A DNA stretch of 64,000 bases from Apostichopus japonicus (GCF_037975245.1 NC_092569.1:4856501-4920500); one strand, 5' to 3'. Counted from the first letter of the stretch, positions 40,601-55,600 are shown. The notes: generated by a model from the sequence alone, not told the origin. Program-made: numbers and translations.

Positions 40601-43600
40601 CGAATTGAGCTAAAATCCTTCATCCCACATGCACATATGGCTGGTTAGGGTCTTAAAATAACTAGTCTTCCAGGCTGATATTCCAGGCCAATATTATTAT
40701 ATTTATTATCTATTACAGCATGGATTAACACTGATGAAGTGAGTACAGACTCTTTATAAATTTCTGTTGATATGTTTTGAATTCTACTGTATAATGGACC
40801 TGTATTCTTATCTTCCAGGTGCTTGCGCTGGCGTTCCATGTAGTAATGGAGGGACCTGCACAGACTCGTCAGACGGTAGCTCGTTCACCTGTTCATGTGA
40901 CATCGGCTGGCTCGGAGACACCTGCGACATTGGTAACCAGATACCCTCTACTTGTCTTACACAAACGGTGTATACATACAGACATTAATTTACCTTGCAC
41001 AGTTGAATAATTATTGAGCTTATATGTAACACAAATTTTGAAACCCTGACATTTCATGGCTTGGCTGTCCGAGATCAAATTATTCAAAAAAGTAGAATGA
41101 TGTTACAGTCACATAATCCAAGGCAGCACTGTCCTTTTTAAGTTGAGGAAATCTTAATTTAAGATGTAGCAAACCTTCTTATTAACATTGTCTTTCTTTT
41201 TCAAAGCTATACTGATTTAAATCTAAACATCAATCAAATTGCTTTTTTTTCTTCTCTCAAAGCACAATCTTTTTTCTTGTTGAACTATTGAGTTTTTCTC
41301 TCTGCACTTTATTAATCAAGTTTCTTCCCCGCACAGACGATCCTTGTAATAGCAATCCGTGTGGTGATAACGGCTTCTGCACTGGCCTGGTGTCAGGCTA
41401 CCAGTGTTTCTGTTCTCAGGGCTGGGACGGCAATAACTGCGAGATCGGTAATGAACTTATTCCATTTAATTCATCCTCTATGATTTTGCATTTTAAGTTA
41501 TATATATTTAATTATATTTCAATGACGACTACTTCCATACTGACCTGCCCAAAAAAAACAAAAAAAATCACACCTGCCAAAATGATAGTCGTAAACGGTT
41601 AATTGCCAGTAGCTGCGAGAAGAGCTGTGGGATTAATCGACTACAGAAGAAATAGTCGACTATCAGTACTAGGAATACCTGTACATTCATAGGTTAGTTG
41701 TAAAGACATGACTTGCACATTGACACAGTGATACTGTGGACGAAACTGCTACATTCAGTTCCTCAACGAGGAGACTTGCTGAGTTTACACTGTTTGGTTT
41801 GTCATTGGAAACAATACTTCACAGTGCTCATTTAATTTATATAAATATTTTGATATTAAACTGTATTAGCTGTCAATGCAGATTTTTCAGCTGCTGTAGT
41901 TTTTCTATCTGGCAACATACCATAGAGAAAGAATGAATTGTAATTCACAAAGTTAGATTCTATGGACAAGGTACTCCTACATTGGTTAAATGCAAGAAGA
42001 AGAAGTATTATGGGTGTTACTTCTGTTGTGGTTTGGTTAATATGAGCAATACTTGAACAGTGTTAATTCAATAAGAATGATGTATAGGCTCATTCAGTTT
42101 GGGTTATATTCAGCAAATTTAAAAATTGAACGAATTGAACAACTTCCATCCCAGAAGATAAACTCTGGTTTTATTCATCACAGCTTTTTTCCTGTTTACA
42201 TATAATTCACAAATTGTAAATATTTTATATTTAAAAGACTGAAAGAATTAAAGCATCTCTTCTACAAACAGCAGATGGTATTGTTCTTCATTGCAAATGA
42301 CAGTAATCTACTTACATAAATAAATAGATACAATTTAATTTGAATGATAGATTGCAAAATAAGTACCTACAACTTAAGATATTTGCAAATTAAAATTATT
42401 AATTTTTTTTTAAAAAGCACAAAATTGTACTTATGTGTTTAAATGGTAAGAATCCTTTTCCTTTTTCAACAAATGTCTTCAAATTAATGATTTTGCACAA
42501 ATTTCTTTGATGTGACAATTTTTTTACTTTTAAAAACTCTTCATCTTCTCGCCATGCAATCCTGTTATGGGTGCGTGCCTATTGCACACATAATCTCTTA
42601 ATTGTTCTTCCCTTTCGTGCGCTACCCTTTCACCCTTTAGCCGATCCCTGTGAGTTGGATCCCTGTTCTACAAATGGAATCTGCCGAAACAATGGAACAG
42701 ACTTCCATTGTGTTTGTATTCCAGGCTATATTGGATTGCTGTGTGAAGTTGGTAATATTCTAGCACGTTTTTTTTACTTCTTCATCTTTTGAAACAATTT
42801 TCCTTCTAAAATTTGTGCTATTTAACTAAAATGTTTTTAATGATGTTAGACTCTCTGTCACACTAGAAATAGTTTGAACATTTCTAGGCCTTATCTATTA
42901 TGATCATTTGCTTGAAAACGGGAAGTTTTCCAGGTTAGATAGGAATGTTAAATAGGAATGTTGTTGTCGGATGACCATTTTAGCTACTTTATAATTTGCT
43001 AGATTATAGGATATTTGAACCCTGACCTTCTGCTTTATATGTTGACACGCTAACCCACTATGCTATGCGACACTGATGTTATGTCTAGAGATTCCAAACT
43101 AATTAAGGAAGGGCGTCATGAAATATTACAACAGAGAACTACTACAGAAGGATATTAAAGATAGGTCATCATCACTTGAATATGTGACCCTATGTACATA
43201 TGGAAGCTCATAAATTATCATCTGTTGAATATTCATACAACAGAGAACTACTACAGTAGGATATTAAAGATAGGTCATCATCACTTGAATATGCGGCCCT
43301 ATGTATATAAGGAGGTTCATAAATTATCATCTGTTGAATATTCATGCAACAGAGAACTACTACAGTAGGATATTAAAGATAGGTCATCATCACTTTAATA
43401 TGTGACCCTATGTACATATGGAAGCTCATAAATTATCATCTGTTGAATATTCATAGAAAACCCCTGTAGCAGCAACCCTTGCCAGAATGATGGCGGCTGT
43501 GTGGGGACCATCGATGGCTACACCTGTTTCTGTCTGGATGGCTGGCTCGGTACCAACTGTGAAATTGGTAACTATATCTTTGGATTGCATCAGTATTGTA

Positions 43601-46600
43601 CAAATCTCACATTTAATGTATTATTAAATGGTTTGTTGATTTCCAAACAGTTCTTCAATGCCATTTCTCCAAAGTGTTTAGATTATTTTTTTAATAAACT
43701 GGTTCAGTGGTCAGTTTTGAAATTGTCTAAGGCAAGTACAAATGTTGACTTTGGTAAGTCTTACAAAATATTTTATTATGTAATTATAATATACAGGTGA
43801 TTCAGTGTGATGATGATTATGTAATGTATCTAGATGAATATAGTATGATGTTGTGAATGAATGAATGAATGATAATTACACACATACATATCAAATATCA
43901 AACATGCACCACTAATATACACTTAGAATGACAGCCCAGAGCAGTTAAAAAATTGTTTAACTATAACTATTCCTTCAAATACACAATAACGCTATAATAA
44001 ATATATATATTTTTCTGTTCAAAACATTTTTGGGATATGCTCTCATCTACAATGATATCCTCAGTCTTGCTGTTCTGAAATAATTTGCATCACAATTTGA
44101 TTATGTCCGCACTGAAACGTGAACATGATGAAACTACTTTTGCTTTGCTGTGATTCTAACGACTAGAGCACACTAATAGCTAACCCAATCACAATGTCTC
44201 CTTCACACACATTTTGCGGTTTGCACTGTCTTTTGTCATCCTCTGTTTCCTTCTGTATGCACTTCATTCATTGGTAGCTCAATCGGTCCGGGAATTACAC
44301 TCTTCTTAAGTTATGTAAATTTGCTTACCAATTCTGGCTGGTTTAAATGTCCCCTTTCTCTTGCTTATATCTACTCATATTTTCCAACCTTACAAATATG
44401 AAAATATGTATTCATATGACTATTTTTTACTCTCAAATAATTCATCTACCAAACTGCTCTGAAGAGAGACGTCAAGAGGATGAGTCATTAAATTCTATTT
44501 TACCGTAATTTCAAGATTATCTTTTTGCTGAATATCATTATGAGAAAAGTGTTACACGATGAAAAAGAGCAAAGAAATTTATGGCTAGAACAGGATTTGA
44601 ACCAGTGACCTCTGACCTCTTGGTTACAAATCCAGCGATCTACCAAACTGTACTGTCCAGCCATTAGTCGGTGGCGATCCCTATACAGGTCGACTTCTTT
44701 CGCTGGGGACTCCAGTGACCCAGAGGTCACTGGATCAAATCAACCATTAAAAACTAGACTTAGTTTGCTATCCCGTATTAGCGTCACTCTATACGAAATT
44801 GTTAGCCATAAAACAAAGCTTTAAAAAATGTAAGTAATTCATTTATGGATATGTTTACATGTCAACAATGTACAATTTTGGGTTGTTTAAGTTTTCTCTG
44901 TCAAATCTTCTATGTACTTTGTAAATGTTAACATCACAGTCTCTAGTCTCCTCGCATGCTATCATCATTCCTTGCCTCGTCTACGGTAGAACTTCTTTCA
45001 AAGGTAAGTTTCCTCTGATATCATTAGTAGATGCTTTTTATACTTTTTGTGCTATATTACATTGTATTGGTTAAACATTAGAAGTTTTCATCAGTTTGTA
45101 GTTTGGCAAATGGCAGTCTTTCTCAATTATTATTATTATGATGATTATTTTTTTTTTACAATTTGAGACCAGATGGAACAAAAATTTTCTCTTTGCATAG
45201 ATTGATCAATGTGCTGTGTAGGCTGGTGGGGTGCTCAATAGCTAAGGCCTGGAAGGCCAGCATACCAGTACAAGATTTTGGGATGTTTTTGGTTTTGCAG
45301 GGTCAGATCTGGGCTGCTGGCTACCCTTTCAGAACCCCTTGTATATGGTTTCTAATTGAATTACTTTTATCTCATTCTGAATGACCAAATGGTCTCTTTC
45401 AAATTGTGCCAATAAAGAAAATCCACATGAGTTAAATCTGGATAGCCACCCAACATAAAGTGTAAGAAGCCATTGAGCTGCTCCCACATACAAACTTTGC
45501 TGCTTAGAATCTTAAAAAACATAATTTCCTTCCAGGCCGATCCAGACTTTGTCTTTAAAGAAGGATGTACAAAGATGAGATCATCTTGGATGATCAGTTT
45601 GCAATTGTCAAGTAGAACAATTCACCTCCATATCTGGTCATTTTAAAGTTATTTATGCTCACATTACATAATTTTCAGTTACTAGAACATTTGCGTTACT
45701 TTAAATGGACGGATGTACATTTAGAAATGACAACAATGAAATAGCTAAATGCTTTACGTTTTCTTCCTAATCAGTGACAGATCAGTGTGCTGCTTTTGCC
45801 CCGTGTCAAAATGGAGCAACCTGCTTCAGTCAAGGAAATGGAACGTCCTATTCTTGCCTCTGTCCTTCGGGATGGGTCGGCGACAACTGTCACATCGGTG
45901 AGTACTGGAATGTTTTCTTCAGTTTTGATATAAACGCTGACGATGTTGAGCACTGAACTGAATGAGTGTCAACGGTGGAAGGATGACCGGTTGAAGGGTG
46001 CGTTAAAATGTATGCAACGGAATGCATGCTGTAGTGCTGTACTTTACTTGGGGAGCTAAAAGACACCTCCCTGCTTCAATTCAACTCACCCATAATGGAT
46101 GAGTGCATTGTAATGCTTAGCAAAAGAGTGCTACTGTGAAGAAAGTCAGTTGCTTCTTAGTGACACTAATTGGGTTTAAAAAAATATCCAGTAGTCACAA
46201 AATGGTGTGATCACAGTTGACAATTGTACATTAATCGGGTGCTCATTACTTTCATTTATGTGTAAAAGTAAGTTAGCCTGACGTTTCGATCCTAGCCGGA
46301 TCTTCTTCATTGCAAGGATTGAAACGTCAGGCCAACTTACTTTTACACATTCTCCTACACAGGCTCTTTAGTGGATAAGCAGTTTGCTAACAATTTTATT
46401 TTATTTTGATTTTTACTTTCATTTATATAACAATTTTTTTTTTTTTTTTTTTACCATTCACTTTAGTAAATGATTTACATTGCCCTCCTCCTCAAATTTA
46501 AAGCATGCAATCATTAATTTCAAAGATCTTTCAGTGACGGAAAGTGCTTTGAGAATATGGCAGTAAAATGCTTGTTGTAGTTTTGAGCAGTGACCAAAGA

Positions 46601-49600
46601 TTATTTCGCATTCTAGCATATTTGGAAAGCTATACTGCTGACCTATTATGGCAAATTGTTGGCATGTATTTTCGGTCATTCATCAGTAACTCTTCTATAA
46701 AAGGTTTGATCATTGTTTTTGATACCATTTTGCCATCTCAATGTCAAGTCCTCTAAGGCCTCATACTAATCTCTGTATTGTCTTAATCACAGTTGATCCC
46801 TGCCTCTCCCAGCCATGTCAACATCTCGGCGACTGTGTCAACATCTTCGATGAAAAATTCTTGTGTAACTGTACCGCTGGATATGGAGGTCCTACATGCA
46901 GCATTGGTAGGTGGAAATAGTTTTGTTTATTTGTCTCGCTGTGTTTTAAACAAACTACTGGTAAAGTTCACGATTGGGTGACTCAATTTCAAGTTGTGTC
47001 AATTTAGTGCCTAAGTTTCGTGAATGAATGTATTGTTGTCTTCCGATATGTTTTGCATCACTTAACAGGGATTGTTTTCAACTAAGAGTTGGATATAGCT
47101 CCGTTTGGTCGAGCACAAGAGTTGCAATCCTGCAGCAACTGGTTGGAAATTCTGTTCCTAGCCTAAAATATTATTTGCTTTTAAAATTCAAAAAACCAAT
47201 AAAAAACAATTACAAAAATACAAAACCCTAGATGCTTTTTCATTTTTATTTCTTCTTAATTTCTTGATTTACTTTTTCAGGCTTTTTTTGCTCCTTTTTT
47301 ATATTAAATTTTCTTCCTTTCTGCAACAGTGACAGATGCCTGCTTCTTATCGAATACATGTCAGAATGGAGCCACTTGCCAAAACTCTGATGATGGGTCC
47401 ACTTTGACATGTGTCTGTGCTCTTGGTTGGTTAGGGAGCAATTGTACTGTCGGTAAGTCATTTCATCGTACAAGCTGGATGGTAAGAAGAATGTGACATA
47501 CTTTAGAATGTTCTCAATGTTCAGTGGTAGGGTTTATAGAGTTGAAGTTGAAGGTTTACAGTCTTGTTTGAGGCCAAGGCCCCCTCACACAACTTTACAA
47601 CTTAACCCCTGGTCATTGGTAACTTGTCGCACCCACACACCAAAGTGTGCACAATTCAAACAATCCCTCCCGGAGCACTGCAGTGCACCACGTCTGCGTG
47701 TCCATCGGGGGGGGGGGGGACTACCCATAGGGTACAGCAACAAACCAGCACATGCAACTATATTTACCAAGTTACCTCAGAAGTCCCCATTTATACATTA
47801 TCTGTGTGAAGAGAGGCAATGGAGATAAAATGCCTTCACCCAAGAACATAATGTAATGATCTGGTCAGGTCTCAAACCTGTTAACCTTTGATCACAAATC
47901 CACGGGTTTATAGAGATTTCGTTTGAGTTTTCTGCAAAGTTAACCAATATTAGCACAACTTTAAGCATACTAAAGTAGCTATAACTTTTCAAAAGACTAA
48001 ACCATAGGTTCTGAAAGCTGCAAATCATTCTCAGACATTTGAGAAGGATTAAAGATGCTTTTTACAGGTGGCAGTGAGTTACTCATTGAAGGTTGTGTGT
48101 TAGCGACCGTTATTTGACTTCTAGCATATTGCAGGCGTAAGAACGACCATTTAAGGTAATATTGTAAATTGGTATTACATGTACGATTTGTTTTTTTCTC
48201 TCGAAGAATTGAACACAGGATGAAAATTGTAATCAAAACATTGAAAACTTAACATAGAGTTTTTTTCCCTTTTCAAGCCTTAATATCCAAATATACTTGT
48301 AATTCCTTAAATTCCGGATATACTTGTAATTCCTTAATGTCTGGATATACTTGTAATTCCTTAATGTCCGGATATACTTGTAATTCCTTAATGTCCCTAT
48401 ATACTTGTATTTCCTTAATCTCCGGATATACTTGTAATTCCTTAATTTCCGGATATACTTGTAATTCCTTAATGTCCGGATGTACTTGTAATTTGAATCT
48501 GTAACATTAGTAACTTTTGTCACAAATATTTAGTTCTTCTTCCTTTGCAGTTGATCCATGTTTGTCTAATCCCTGTTTGAATAATGGAGTCTGCCTCTCA
48601 AACGAACATCAATTCACCTGCATCTGCCAAGATGGGTACGGCGGTAAACGCTGTCGGAATGGTAAATAATTATAAGGCGATGATGCATTAAGAAATTCCT
48701 CAATTTAGTTGCCAAGAATAAATGCTCAGTATTAAACTGGTTAAGGCTGAAGTTGGTGCTTACATTTAAAAAACCGAAGGAAGTTGGGACCTTAATTTGA
48801 GACCAGGGGGGGGTTATCCCTTCCCGTAGATCCCTTCCCCGGGTCACAACATTTGCCACTAGAGGGTCGTCAATGTGATTAAGGTGAAAATTTAGGTCCC
48901 AGAGCAAAAATGGTTTGCAGTACTAGGGTACTGAGCTATCAAGTTTATGTTTATTTTTTGATTTCCTTTTGGTTCATCAGAGGTGTTGAAAGGGAACAAT
49001 TTTGTTTACACTTTTTGTTTCAGTGAAAATTAATTAAGATCTTTTGCAAAGATTTTATAATTAAGATATTAAATTACAAACAATGTCTTTGAGTATCTTT
49101 TTTGTAAATATATATTTTGCATCATATCCTTCTTTCCTGTATGTTTAAACTTATTCTATTTCTCCCCGTTTTTCTATGGACAGTTCGGGATGCTTGCCTG
49201 GTCGACAATCCATGCTTTAACTCGGGGAGTTGTGTTAACTCTGTGGATGGCTCAACAGCGAGCTGTGACTGTCCAATTGGCTGGCTCGGTGACAACTGTG
49301 AAATTAGTATGACTGATTATGACTAATAAAACAATAATATTCATTGTAATGAATTATGCAAAAAGGATTAAGTTACATACAAAACAACCATTGTTCCAAC
49401 ACTGTTATGTTATTCATGTGTAATTTCCTTTGTACAACATGTTAACATGAGATTATTATTCAATCAAAATTATTTAATGCAACCATTCAATGTGTATACG
49501 ATTACCAGTACGGACTATTGCTCCAGAAAAAAGTGCTTTGAAAAGTTGAAAAAGTTGACAAGTTTTTATTGTAATTTTGTTTGCTTTACATCTCTCCTTA

Positions 49601-52600
49601 CAGGATTATATGCATGTTATAAGCCAGCTTGATCATCAAATTCAATAATTGCTTTCTTACTTGAAAGTATATTTTATGGAATTTATTCTTACTTTTTTCT
49701 TAATTTATTCTATGTACTTTATGCCATTTTGAAAAACTATTTTCAAAATATTTAAAGTAATTCAGTAAATGGAAAGAAATTATGTCTTGTTCTTATAGTA
49801 ATTCCATTTTCTTCAATTCCTCTTCACAATTTTGCACACTGCACTGATGACAACCTCACTGTTATCAGAGGAACGAAAAGTTTTGCACTCCAGCACAAGC
49901 AAAATAACAATAATTTGCACATTTTTGTACAAATTTTTCACCCACAATGAAATGCAAAGATTTGTGTGAGAGATGGTTGTGTGAATAATCTGAGAATTAA
50001 ATAAATAAATGCATGATTTAATAGCTGCAAGAATCTAATCTACCATTTATTTGAACTTTTTATCATTTTTTTCGGCTCTAAAATGATAAATGTCACTTTG
50101 ATTACAGATCTAAGCTGCTACAATGCAGTGGTCTGACCTTTTGAAATTTCTCAAATTTTTAAATTTAAATTTTTTAAATTTTAATTTTAATCACTTGGAT
50201 GTTGCTCAGAATCTTGATATTTGTTATTATTAATATTTTGTCTGTAGGAGACAATTGTCTTAGTGTTCCATGCCAGAACCAGGGAGATTGTAGTGTTGTT
50301 AATGGGAGCTACGTGTGTACTTGTTACGAGGGCTACTCAGGGATCAACTGTGGGATCGGTAAGCTGCCTCTCAAACATTTTTGACTTTACGTTAACCTTA
50401 TAAACTTCTAATCTGTGTAGTTTCTGAACCCGTACAACTCTATGAGTCTGTAAACATTGGGTGAGTCTTGGAGGGGGAAGATAGGGAGAGAGATGTTGAT
50501 CGGATGTTAGTGAAGGAATGGACGCCAATTTTGTCATTCCATCTGCAATGGGTTTTTTTTACCATTTTTGGGGCTCTTTTTTTTTCTAAATGAAACTTAA
50601 GAAGGTTGAGATTAGATTAGATTATGCAGCTTGTGGACAACTTTACCTCTATCCCATCCATTATGGACCTCCTGCGTCTGTTTAGAAAATCTATTTAGGA
50701 CTGTTTAGGACTTTGCAACCGTTATATCCTGCTAACTAAGTTTGATATGTATAAGTCTGTTAGAATTTTATCCAAGAAAGAAAAACAGAAAACTGAATCA
50801 TACGTTGAATTCTCAGCAGTTTGCTGTTTGGACACCAATCCTGGGGTGGATATTGTTTTGTCTTTGATCAACATCGTTGAGTGTCCGTAACCTATCAGTA
50901 ACGAAGGTGTGACTAATGAGGGCAACAGTATCTGCTTAGTTAATGTCTATAATTTAACACATTAAATTATTGTACATCGAAATTGTTATTTTTCGGTATT
51001 TAAATGACTAAAATGAAAGTGAATACATTTTTCTTTTCCTCCTTTTTTGTGCAGAGAACCCTTGCATTCTTAACAATCCCTGTCAGAATGCAGCAACTTG
51101 TTACAATCCAGAACTGACTACCAATTACACATGCTACTGTCCAGGTGGTTGGAGGGGAATAGATTGTGAAATTGGTGAGTTTTTTCTCCTTTGTTTCAGT
51201 TTAGGCGTTACTTATCGTAATCTGGTTTACGAAGTGTTCAGAACAAGATCACCAGTGAGGCTTTAGATGTGTACCAGTGTGTTAAGCTAAAGCTGCATGG
51301 GAAACTGTCTGTGGGAACGTGAGGGAAATTGAGGTAACGAATGAGGGGGGGGCAGGGGTTGGTGGGGGTATAAGGGGTGAGAAATGTGAAAAAGGATGGG
51401 TGGCTGTTTCTCATGGGGGAAGGGATTTCTGCCATTTTGTTGAGAAGATTAACTATCACTGTGGTAGAAGGGAGGATGTGTGTGTGCGGGGGGGGGGGGG
51501 GGGACTGCTGAGCTAAAGGACAATACTGTGTTGTTTTCATTGACAATTGTAGAGTACTGAGAGACCTTCACAATGAATCTTTGTCTGCTAAATTTGCAGG
51601 TTTATCGAAAGACCCCTGGATACAGTTGAAACCCTGATTTCTGGAACCCCTCTTAATCCCAATGATATTTTCCTGGTCCATTATCCAACCATTCATAAAG
51701 ACATAATATCACCCATGCCTTTTTTCCTACAGTCCAATCCTAATTCCAATAACCAGTGTGATGTGTTCTAGCGCTTGTAATTTGAATCTCTCTATCATAT
51801 TTGCATGGACATTGAAAATACAACAGCTCATGTCAAGAATCACACATTTTTTTTGCCACTGGATTTCACAAAACTGTGACAACTTGCTATAAAAGAAGGG
51901 AAAGGGAAAAAAGAAGAGACAAATTAATGGCTAGAAAGGGATTCGAACCATTGACCTCTGGATGACCTCTGGATGACAAGCCCAGAGAGGGCCACGGGTC
52001 TACAAGTGTGCCATTGTTCAAAGACTACAAGAGTGTTAAATTTATTTTTATTGCATCAATATAATTACATATTCATTTTATTATGTAATAATCTCCTCTT
52101 TATCACTCTACAGTGGATCTGTGCTATTTTGAACCCTGTTTTAACAATGCTACCTGCGATTATGTCGGTATCGATGGGTATTCGTGTGACTGTACCGAAG
52201 GCTGGCTGGGCGAGAACTGTGATGTCGGTGAGTCTGTAGGGTAACGTATGGGGTATTAGACCAGGAGGATATTTTCGACCACATTATTGTATCGATCAAT
52301 AAATACAATTTTGCTATGAAATTCATACTTACTTAACAATGTTAACTCATTGACAAGAGTTTCTCCATCTTGATATATCATTATGGTGCACATTTATTAA
52401 AACTGGGCAGAAAACTAAATAAACAAACCTCGAATGAGTCGCAGCATATTTGGCTGATTTTAAGAGACAGCTGCACAGTATTAAAAGGTATATATGAAAA
52501 ACTGTGATCATTAGCAAAAAGAAATTTCTGCTGTGATCATAAAACCCATGGAGAGTCAACACATCTATCTATAGTTTATCATTTCAATGTGCAACACGTA

Positions 52601-55600
52601 AACAGCTGTTTGGTATTTATTTTACAACTCTTGTTTGTCAGGCGGTCGAAAACCCTGATGCATAGGCCCTGTGAGATAGGCAGTAATCGACTACTTTCTA
52701 ACATGGAATTAAGCACTAGCTCTGCATATTAAATTTAAATCCTATGAATAGATTGACAAAAACTTGTCATAGAAATCTATTTATTTTGGGTAATATGACC
52801 AAACATCTGTTAACAGGTTGATAACATTTCACATATATGCCATGAATGTGTCAGTGTTAGGTCAAGTGTAACCATGTTCAGTATGTGCTTTAATGTATCA
52901 CTTAACATACTATGCTAAGAACACTTTGCAAATAGTTAACAGGACTTCCTAGCTGAAATAGCTTAAAGAGATAAAAGATGTGACTTTAAGTTTCCAATTT
53001 TTTTATTATTTAAGCTGTTTATTGACAGAATCAGTTGACATAAAACTGGAAGGTCAAAATATTTCCATATTGTCGGAAATCCCACCTGTATGTCTAAACA
53101 CATATGTCAGACTCCATTATTTGAATCAACTCTATTTATTCTTTCAAACCATATAATGGAAAAAGAATAAATTTACAAGAAACAGATTAATATTGTGAGC
53201 ATGTTTTTATGAAAGTTGATACTGTTTTAGTCTTCTTTGTTATTTTCTGACCAATAATCATTAAGTGGTCCGAAAACCCCCTCTATCACCATATGTCTTT
53301 TATGCTCATGTTAAATAGATCGATTTTCAAGCTACTTTTCATGTCTGCCAATGTTTGACAAGTTTTACCAGACCTACTGGGTATCACTGCAAATTAAGAT
53401 TGCACCTTACGAAGCCAAAAAAAATAACCTTAAAGAGTTTTTTTCATCAAAAGACCAAGTTATTAGCAATTAGCTCTTGCTACTTCTTTTCATTTGAAAG
53501 AAAAATTTGTCAATCCAGCAATTTCGTCACATGAGTCATTTACAAATCACACAGCTATGAAAATATTTAACTTATCTCATCTGTACTCGAAATATAAACT
53601 TCTCATTTTAAGCTAGATATGGAAATTAATTATCAATTGATGTAACAAAAATAACCAATATCTCACATAAAAATTCTTGAAATTAAAATAATCTAAAATG
53701 TCATTTGGGGTCAGTTCTATTATTCAAGTCTTTCATAAAAATATAAATTCAAACAAGCTTCTGAAAGACACCAGGTTTTTTTAATTTTTTATTTTATAAA
53801 AGTCAGAAGAACAATTTAGATTTTTTCCAGTTTGTTTGTCAAAAAAATAATGCACCAATGGTAATTACCTCTGTCTGTGAATTTCTAAGAAATGAGGGAG
53901 GGAAGTCGGTTTTTGTTTACTAGAAGTTTATTATAACCCTCCTTTCTGACATTGTTTTAATTACAATCTTTTGTTTTTATCTCCCAGATGACCTATGCTT
54001 GCCTAACCCTTGCAACAATGATGGAAATTGCACCAATGACGGCCTTTCTGATTATTCCTGCGATTGCCTTCCTGAATGGACGGGAAAAGATTGTCAAATA
54101 GGTATGGAAAGAATTGTCAAAACAAATCCAAAGATTTGGAAATTGTCAAAATCCAAGGATTTAGAATTGTCAAATAGGTATCCTTGCTGTTTTGGAAAAA
54201 TGAGATTTGGCATTTTCGACCCACGGGCACTCTGAATTACAGATTGTCTGACAGTTACTGTATCATTACAGTATCAAATATTATTTAAACAAAATTCCGT
54301 ACATCACTCTTAAGATATTTCAATGAAGCAGATTATGAAAGGAAAATAATTTTCATTCCTTCCCGATTATTAAAAGTGGTAATTTTGCCCATTCTATCTT
54401 CAAATCAGGCACAAAAAGAGGTAGAAATAATTTGGAAATAACTCAACTTACGATTTGAAAACATTGATTATGTTTGTGTTACTCATTTGGTTTATGGTAC
54501 TTAAATCACAGATATCATAGGTAAGCAAACCCTTCTCCACCCCCACCCCCCACCACCACCAGTGGGAACCTTCCCCCCACCACCACCAGTGTCAACCTTG
54601 GAACCATCATAAAAGCAGCAATGTCTCATATCTTGTACTTCTCTTTAATTCTTAGGGTAGTTTGTCATGAATGACTTTGTTACTTTCTCCCTTTAGAGCA
54701 AGCATGCCTCAGCAACCCATGTCAGAATGGAGCAGCTTGTGTACTCACTAATCCTGGCTACCTATGTGTGTGTCAAGAAGGTTGGATGGGAATCAATTGT
54801 GACATAGGTAAGCTGGAATTTCCTTTCTTTCCTCTTATTTGTCCGTCTTGGTAAACCATGGTAAACCTTGGTAACTTGGTAACCATGTTGAGCAATATAC
54901 GTCCCATCATTATGCCACAAAGAGATGTCAAGGAATATATAATACGACACACTCATATCATGTTCTCTCCACATACATTTCAATTATTCTGTTTTTGTTA
55001 AAAATTTGACTGTTTGTACTCAGCATTAATTTTCCTTTCCTTTGGAAAATTAAAATGTTGCTGATACCAAAGTTGTCAACATGAACAGATGAATGAGTAA
55101 TAAATCATTACATGTCTATTATTTGATTCACAAGAAAATTGAAGAAAACGTTTTCCCCACCCCTCCTTTTCTACTAGCATGAGAAGGGTTTCATTTCATG
55201 ATCATCATTATATACTGTGTCTACATATTCTTGAGTTATTCTCTCCATTTTAAGTTTGCTTATCACCTCTGCTTTGTTTTCCAGTTTTTGAATGGTAATA
55301 AGTAGGGTTGGGCAATATATCGAAAATTATTATTATCGCGATAATTTTTTTTCAAGACGATATTTTTTGAGGATTGAACATATGACAATAATTTCTTGTG
55401 AAAGAAATTTGAAATAGATGTGGAATTTTTGAGATTATCCTTTTTCCGTTTTATGTGTAAATGTTATTCTAGCATTCCATAGTTAAGAAAGTTGGAAAGA
55501 ATTAAAGTTTATCAACTTCATTTACTGACTTCTGAACTTCGTAAAATACCGTCTTTTACAACATTGACTGTATAGAGGGAAAAACTCTGAAAATCAGAAG

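Noticed and set aside
40819-41010. Alternative-frame reading of EGF exons (for example the overlapping frame through exon 8, and similar ones at 33619 and 46793)
   Set aside because: They are shadows of the cysteine-rich EGF frame, lack domain features and would break the phase-1 exon chain.
48233-48523. Minus-strand 96-codon frame with nine-residue repeats (LRNYKYIRT)
   Set aside because: Produced by the 27-bp period of a minisatellite inside an intron; no other support for coding.
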